DNA from: Pelomyxa schiedti
Taxonomy: Eukaryota; Evosea; Pelobiontida; Pelomyxidae
Reading direction: 5' to 3'
DNA: 62,464 bases
NCBI GenBank assembly: GCA_020536535.1
Contig: JAHLWZ010000127.1
Location: forward strand, 1-62,464
Shown: in pieces, positions 58,763 to 62,464 of the stretch
How the letters are laid out: every line of letters starts with the position of its first letter
Position numbering within the stretch: position 1 is the stretch's first letter
Position numbers and translations under genes: made by a program
Notes under the pieces: model-generated
Seen by the model: only the letters and a program-made list of their open reading frames with translations
Databases searched by the model: none
Told to the model about the DNA's origin: nothing

Positions 58763-59067
58763 TTGATTGTTCAGTGTTACTAGAACGGTTTCTCGCCAAG
58801 GCTGAATACTTCAGGGGCGCAAGCCATATGGGTTCCCGAGTATGAACACAAGATGTGCCTCTGAGGAATACCGACTTTCAGCAAGCTGGATCTGGAGAGT
58901 AATTTTTGTTTCTTCCTCAGAAGGAAGAGGGGAAAAAAATGACAACGTGGGCGCTTCGTTGTTACGGGTGCACCTTTTATCGCCGTGTTGGAAAAAGACA
59001 AAACTAATAAGTAAACAGCAACAACAAACAAAGAACAAAGACAGCCATCTACCGAAGCAAAATATAA

Positions 59068-59683
<616 letters not shown>

Positions 59684-59870
59684 CCGGAATCATCCACATG
59701 CACACTTAATAGTATTGTCAGCTCATGTATATTATTGTTCTCACTAGTGTGGGACCAATGTAATTAAAAAAAGAAAAGTCTTTTCCCCACTTGGTATTAC
59801 ACAAAGCATGCTTTGCCATTCATTATTTGTCCAACAGGTTTGTAAGCGAAAAAAATTTACACTCTTGGAT

Positions 59871-59876
59871 TTTATT
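59871..59876 (-). promoter_or_regulatory. AATAAA polyadenylation signal of the sulfotransferase gene
   Basis: AATAAA on the minus strand lies 35 nt after the stop at 59911, in the 227-bp convergent gap with ARF. Confidence 0.5.
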
Positions 59877-59910
59877 CACAAATTGGGTACAAACAAAAGT
59901 GTGCAGTACC

Positions 59911-61840
59911 TCACAACTTCGATGTTGAGCTTGTTGGTGGAGAAGAATCTGGGAAGAATGCTTCCATGTAGGCATGGAATGATTCTGTGACATCCTGCTT
60001 GGTCAGACCATACATTTCAAGGGTGGCTGCAGCACGGCCGTGCTTTCCTTGTGGGTTGTCAACAAGGTACTGCTTCATGGCATCCCGCGATTCAGCACTG
60101 AAAAAGCGGGAGAGTTAGTGCAGAAACACCCAGAGGCAGGTCTTACGTGAACGGAATGCGGAAGTGAGAATAGATTCTCTGCACTGCAGCAATGGGGTCG
60201 GCCATCAACTCTAATTGAAATATGTCAGTGGGCTTACTTGTGTGATTGTATTGTGGCACTGGGGGCTCTGTAGATAAGAAGAGGTACCTTGATAGTTCAA
60301 GTTGAAATATTTCTCTGCTGGTGTGTTGTGCTGCCATTCCGCTATCTTTCCAAATGCATGGCTCCACAGCTCCAAGCTAGAGCGGCCGACTTTCGCGCGG
60401 TTGAAGGTGTTTGGGTACCAGTTGATTGAAGTGTATGCCTCGACTAAAGCACACCAACTTGCAATCACTTGTGTGGGGTCCCGGTGCATGAAAATAACTC
60501 CAGCATCCTGAAAAACCCTTGAGAGGGAGTTCAGGTAGAGTGAATGGAAGGGGCACTTGAGCACCCAAGCTTCTGTTGGTGCCCATCCCTGAATGTGAGG
60601 TGAGTGGGAGTTTTTCATGAGGTCTGCTCATACAGAATTTTCCATTGTAAGAAACGAGCACAACCAATGGTACAGATAGTCTTTATTTTCATCCAAAAGG
60701 AATTGTTTGTACTCGGGAGAACAATCCATCCACAGAGAAAAAGAAACGCCCAGTGTGCCTCTTTTGGATTTATGAGTTTCGTTTTGCAAAGAAAACATAG
60801 GAATTACAGGATAAACAGTTCCTCCTCTACCATCAATATTAGTCAAGACGGAATACGACAAAAAAAAAACATACCAACGCTCTCCGGTGAACTGAAGTGT
60901 GACCTATTTGCACGCTCCCTGATAATTTGGTGAACTCCGTGTAAAGAAAATGGAGGAAAGGTACCTGAAACCAGGAAAGAGAAGCTCAAGAGTTGCTGAA
61001 CTCGATGCTGTCTGAAAAATCGTGAGATTTTGTAGCTAGAAGGAGGAGATATTACTCTTGTAAGCCTGGGGTCTGTTTGCATAGACTGGCGCGAAGGAGC
61101 AGGTGGAACAGGGGAAACCATCTCGAAGGTATGGAGACAGCGATTGGCCAAATCCACATGCAGTAAACTGAATAAGGAAAAGGTTAGACGAAAAGGCAAT
61201 TGTCATTCAGTCAGTTACTTGTGAAGAAGAGTGGTTCCCGTTCTTGGAAGGCCAGTTATAAAAAGTACCTTCCTAGGCCTCATTTCTGGTGTTAGAGGGG
61301 TGGCTCTCAAATACTTGGCAGCCTTAAACTACTTAGTACTGTTTTCGCAGGTGGAAGGAGCCACACCTCAATAGCTGAACACACGCCAAGTTGAGACCTT
61401 ATCTGCCAAACAAATTTTGCTACCCTGGGCATATCTCGCCTTTCCACATCAGCCGCCCAGAGTTCCCATCCATCTACAACAGCGCTACAATCTCCCATCT
61501 CGGGAGGCGCAATGGATTCGAATTCTCGTGCCAACTTGTGGAATGGTAAGAGAAGGGAAACGAAAAAAACCCATTCACCACATACTGTACTAAAACGGGA
61601 TTTTGAGAAGGCCAAAGGGTCCATGTGAAGCCAGCTTAGTCCCCAAGATAAATAGTCCAGACCCCAAGATAGCCATGACAAAGGACCCTGGTCAGCAGGT
61701 ATGAAAAGTGGTTCTGCCTCAGGTGCATTTCCCTTTGGTGGTGTTGTAGCTGCATAAGAGACCCCGGACGACGTGCCTTTAGTAGCCGCAAGCGCCGCAG
61801 TTGCTACTGTTGGGCATAAGTCCTCGGTAGTGGTTTGCAT
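59911..61840 (-). CDS. PAPS-dependent sulfotransferase
   Basis: A multi-exon sulfotransferase that moves sulfate from PAPS to an unknown carbohydrate or small acceptor. The N-terminal region from Met 61840 (MQTTTEDLC) runs through LSWLSWGLDYLSWGLSWLHM, possibly membrane-associated, to AREFESIAPPEMGDC. The PAPS 5'-phosphosulfate loop is RKVLFITGLPRTGTTLLHNL and the 3'-phosphate site is VIFMHRDPTQVIASWCALVE; both are intact. KYFNLNYQ and ELMADPIAAVQRIYSHFRIP follow, and the end is GKHGRAAATLEMYGLTKQDV then TESFHAYM. This is the Sulfotransfer_3-like type common in bacteria and protists. Coding-like sequence in the same frame continues upstream to about 62080 without an ATG, so an extra 5' exon is likely and the start is provisional. 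Confidence 0.8.
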
Positions 61841-62165
61841 CCCAATGTGCTTGCTGTCTTTACCCTTTGCTTTTTCTTTTTCCGTTTTCTCGTTCCTTGT
61901 GAGTTCGCTGATGATGGCTTCCACTTGTTCCGTACGCAGCAGTAACAGAAACGGTGTGTTTTTGTTTTTTGCCTTTTCCGTGATCGCCGGGGCACTTTCA
62001 CGTTCAATTACCCGTTTGGTGTTTGATGTCTCGCGGTGTTTGTTACTGTTTTTTCGCCTGATCACGGGCCCGCCATCCAAAACACTGATAAGGGAACGAA
62101 AGAAAGTTCAATGTGTTTGGTCTTTCGCAGGCGGGGAAGGTGATGTCACGGAAGTGGAGGAGGAC

Positions 62166-62400
62166 TTAACCCCTGCCGTCATCTTCATCGGCAGCGAGGT
62201 GACGGGCTGCGCCTGCTGTTCCCTTCCCAATCGTGTGTGCTTTGGGCTTCTTGGCAGCTGGTTTCTTGGTTGGGGTCGTTGGTGGCGGCTTGGCTGCCGC
62301 GGCCTTGGCGGCTGCTACTTCCTCGGGTGAAAGGAACGGGGAATAGAAACCAGCAGCCTCCGCTTGCTCTATAAACTGGTCCTCACGGTGATAGTGGCGC
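62166..62400 (-). CDS. Last exon of an unidentified gene (partial)
   Basis: An exon begins after the acceptor TTTCTTAG at 62401-62402 and runs to a TAA at 62166-62168. It encodes RHYHREDQFIEQAEAAGFYS, PFLSPEEVAAAK, then an Ala/Lys/Pro-rich linker, and ends RHLAADEDDGRG. The rest of the gene lies beyond the window end. I do not recognise it. Confidence 0.5.
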
Positions 62401-62432
62401 CTAAGAAACGCACGCGAGTTTAGTTGGTTGCT

Positions 62433-62464
<32 letters not shown>
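62433..62464. repeat. Terminal run of 32 G
   Basis: A pure G homopolymer closes the window. No comparable G run occurs elsewhere, and terminal poly-G is a common artefact of sequencing or assembly, so I treat it as probably not genomic. Confidence 0.7.

Noticed and set aside
61773-62330. Plus-strand frame with apparent hydrophobic segments
   Set aside because: It is antisense to the sulfotransferase 5' region and to the Ala/Lys exon at 62166-62400.
62433-62464. Telomere or G-quadruplex element
   Set aside because: A pure G run with no repeat unit at the very end of the window is better explained as an artefact.

Overview
The window is nuclear DNA from a unicellular eukaryote. Almost every gene is split by very short introns (about 41-80 nt, GT-AG with some GC-AG) that often carry long T tracts on the sense strand. 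Genes lie close together on both strands, with convergent gaps of roughly 80-230 bp and divergent gaps of roughly 240-410 bp. The gene set mixes amoeboid motility (a class I myosin with TH1, GPA-rich and SH3 tail; a gelsolin/villin-type protein), a motile flagellum (a CFAP43/44-like axonemal protein), secreted or surface enzymes (GH5 mannanase, VWA7-like protein) and an oxygen-sensitive glycyl radical enzyme. This suggests a free-living amoeboflagellate or flagellate protist, perhaps amorphean or obazoan. I cannot name the species.

Layout. 1-2364: nothing I can assign. 2365-4902 (+): a small unknown gene, then a membrane-anchored GH5 endo-beta-mannanase. 4987-7499 (-): VWA7-like protein. 7757-10179 (-): RBM39-like splicing factor. 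10330-15083 (-): myosin I. 15290-17728 (-): Vps34-like PI3-kinase. 17971-21150 (+): MIT-RasGEF fusion. 21229-23666 (-): unknown gene. 23932-25019 (+): C1-SH3 adaptor. 25159-29919 (-): glycyl radical enzyme fused to its radical-SAM activase. 30183-32558 (-): intronless ankyrin protein. 32969-37323 (+): receptor-type cyclic nucleotide phosphodiesterase with a Cache-like ectodomain. 37550-38734 (+): Bud32/TP53RK kinase. 39561-48018 (+): giant LRR-gelsolin-coiled-coil-gelsolin-villin headpiece protein. 48478-51491 (+): calcineurin-A-like phosphatase with a long tail. 51679-58762 (-): CFAP43/44-like WD40/coiled-coil protein. 59068-59683 (+): ARF GTPase. 59911-61840 (-): sulfotransferase. 62166-62400 (-): last exon of a further gene. 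The window ends in a run of 32 G, probably an assembly or sequencing artefact.

The most striking object is the gene at 25159-29919. A GCxEP-type glycyl radical enzyme (not a pyruvate formate-lyase) runs without a stop, across a 43-nt intron, into the radical-SAM activase that would install its glycyl radical. In bacteria these are normally two separate genes. Other unusual domain combinations are the LRR/gelsolin/coiled-coil/headpiece protein, the Cache-like transmembrane phosphodiesterase and the MIT-RasGEF protein. Signalling and cytoskeleton genes dominate (ARF, RasGEF, PI3K, PDE, calcineurin, C1-SH3, myosin I, villin-like), but I see no operon-like grouping. All gene models were made by eye from reading frames, splice signals and family motifs, so internal exon boundaries not given explicitly are approximate.
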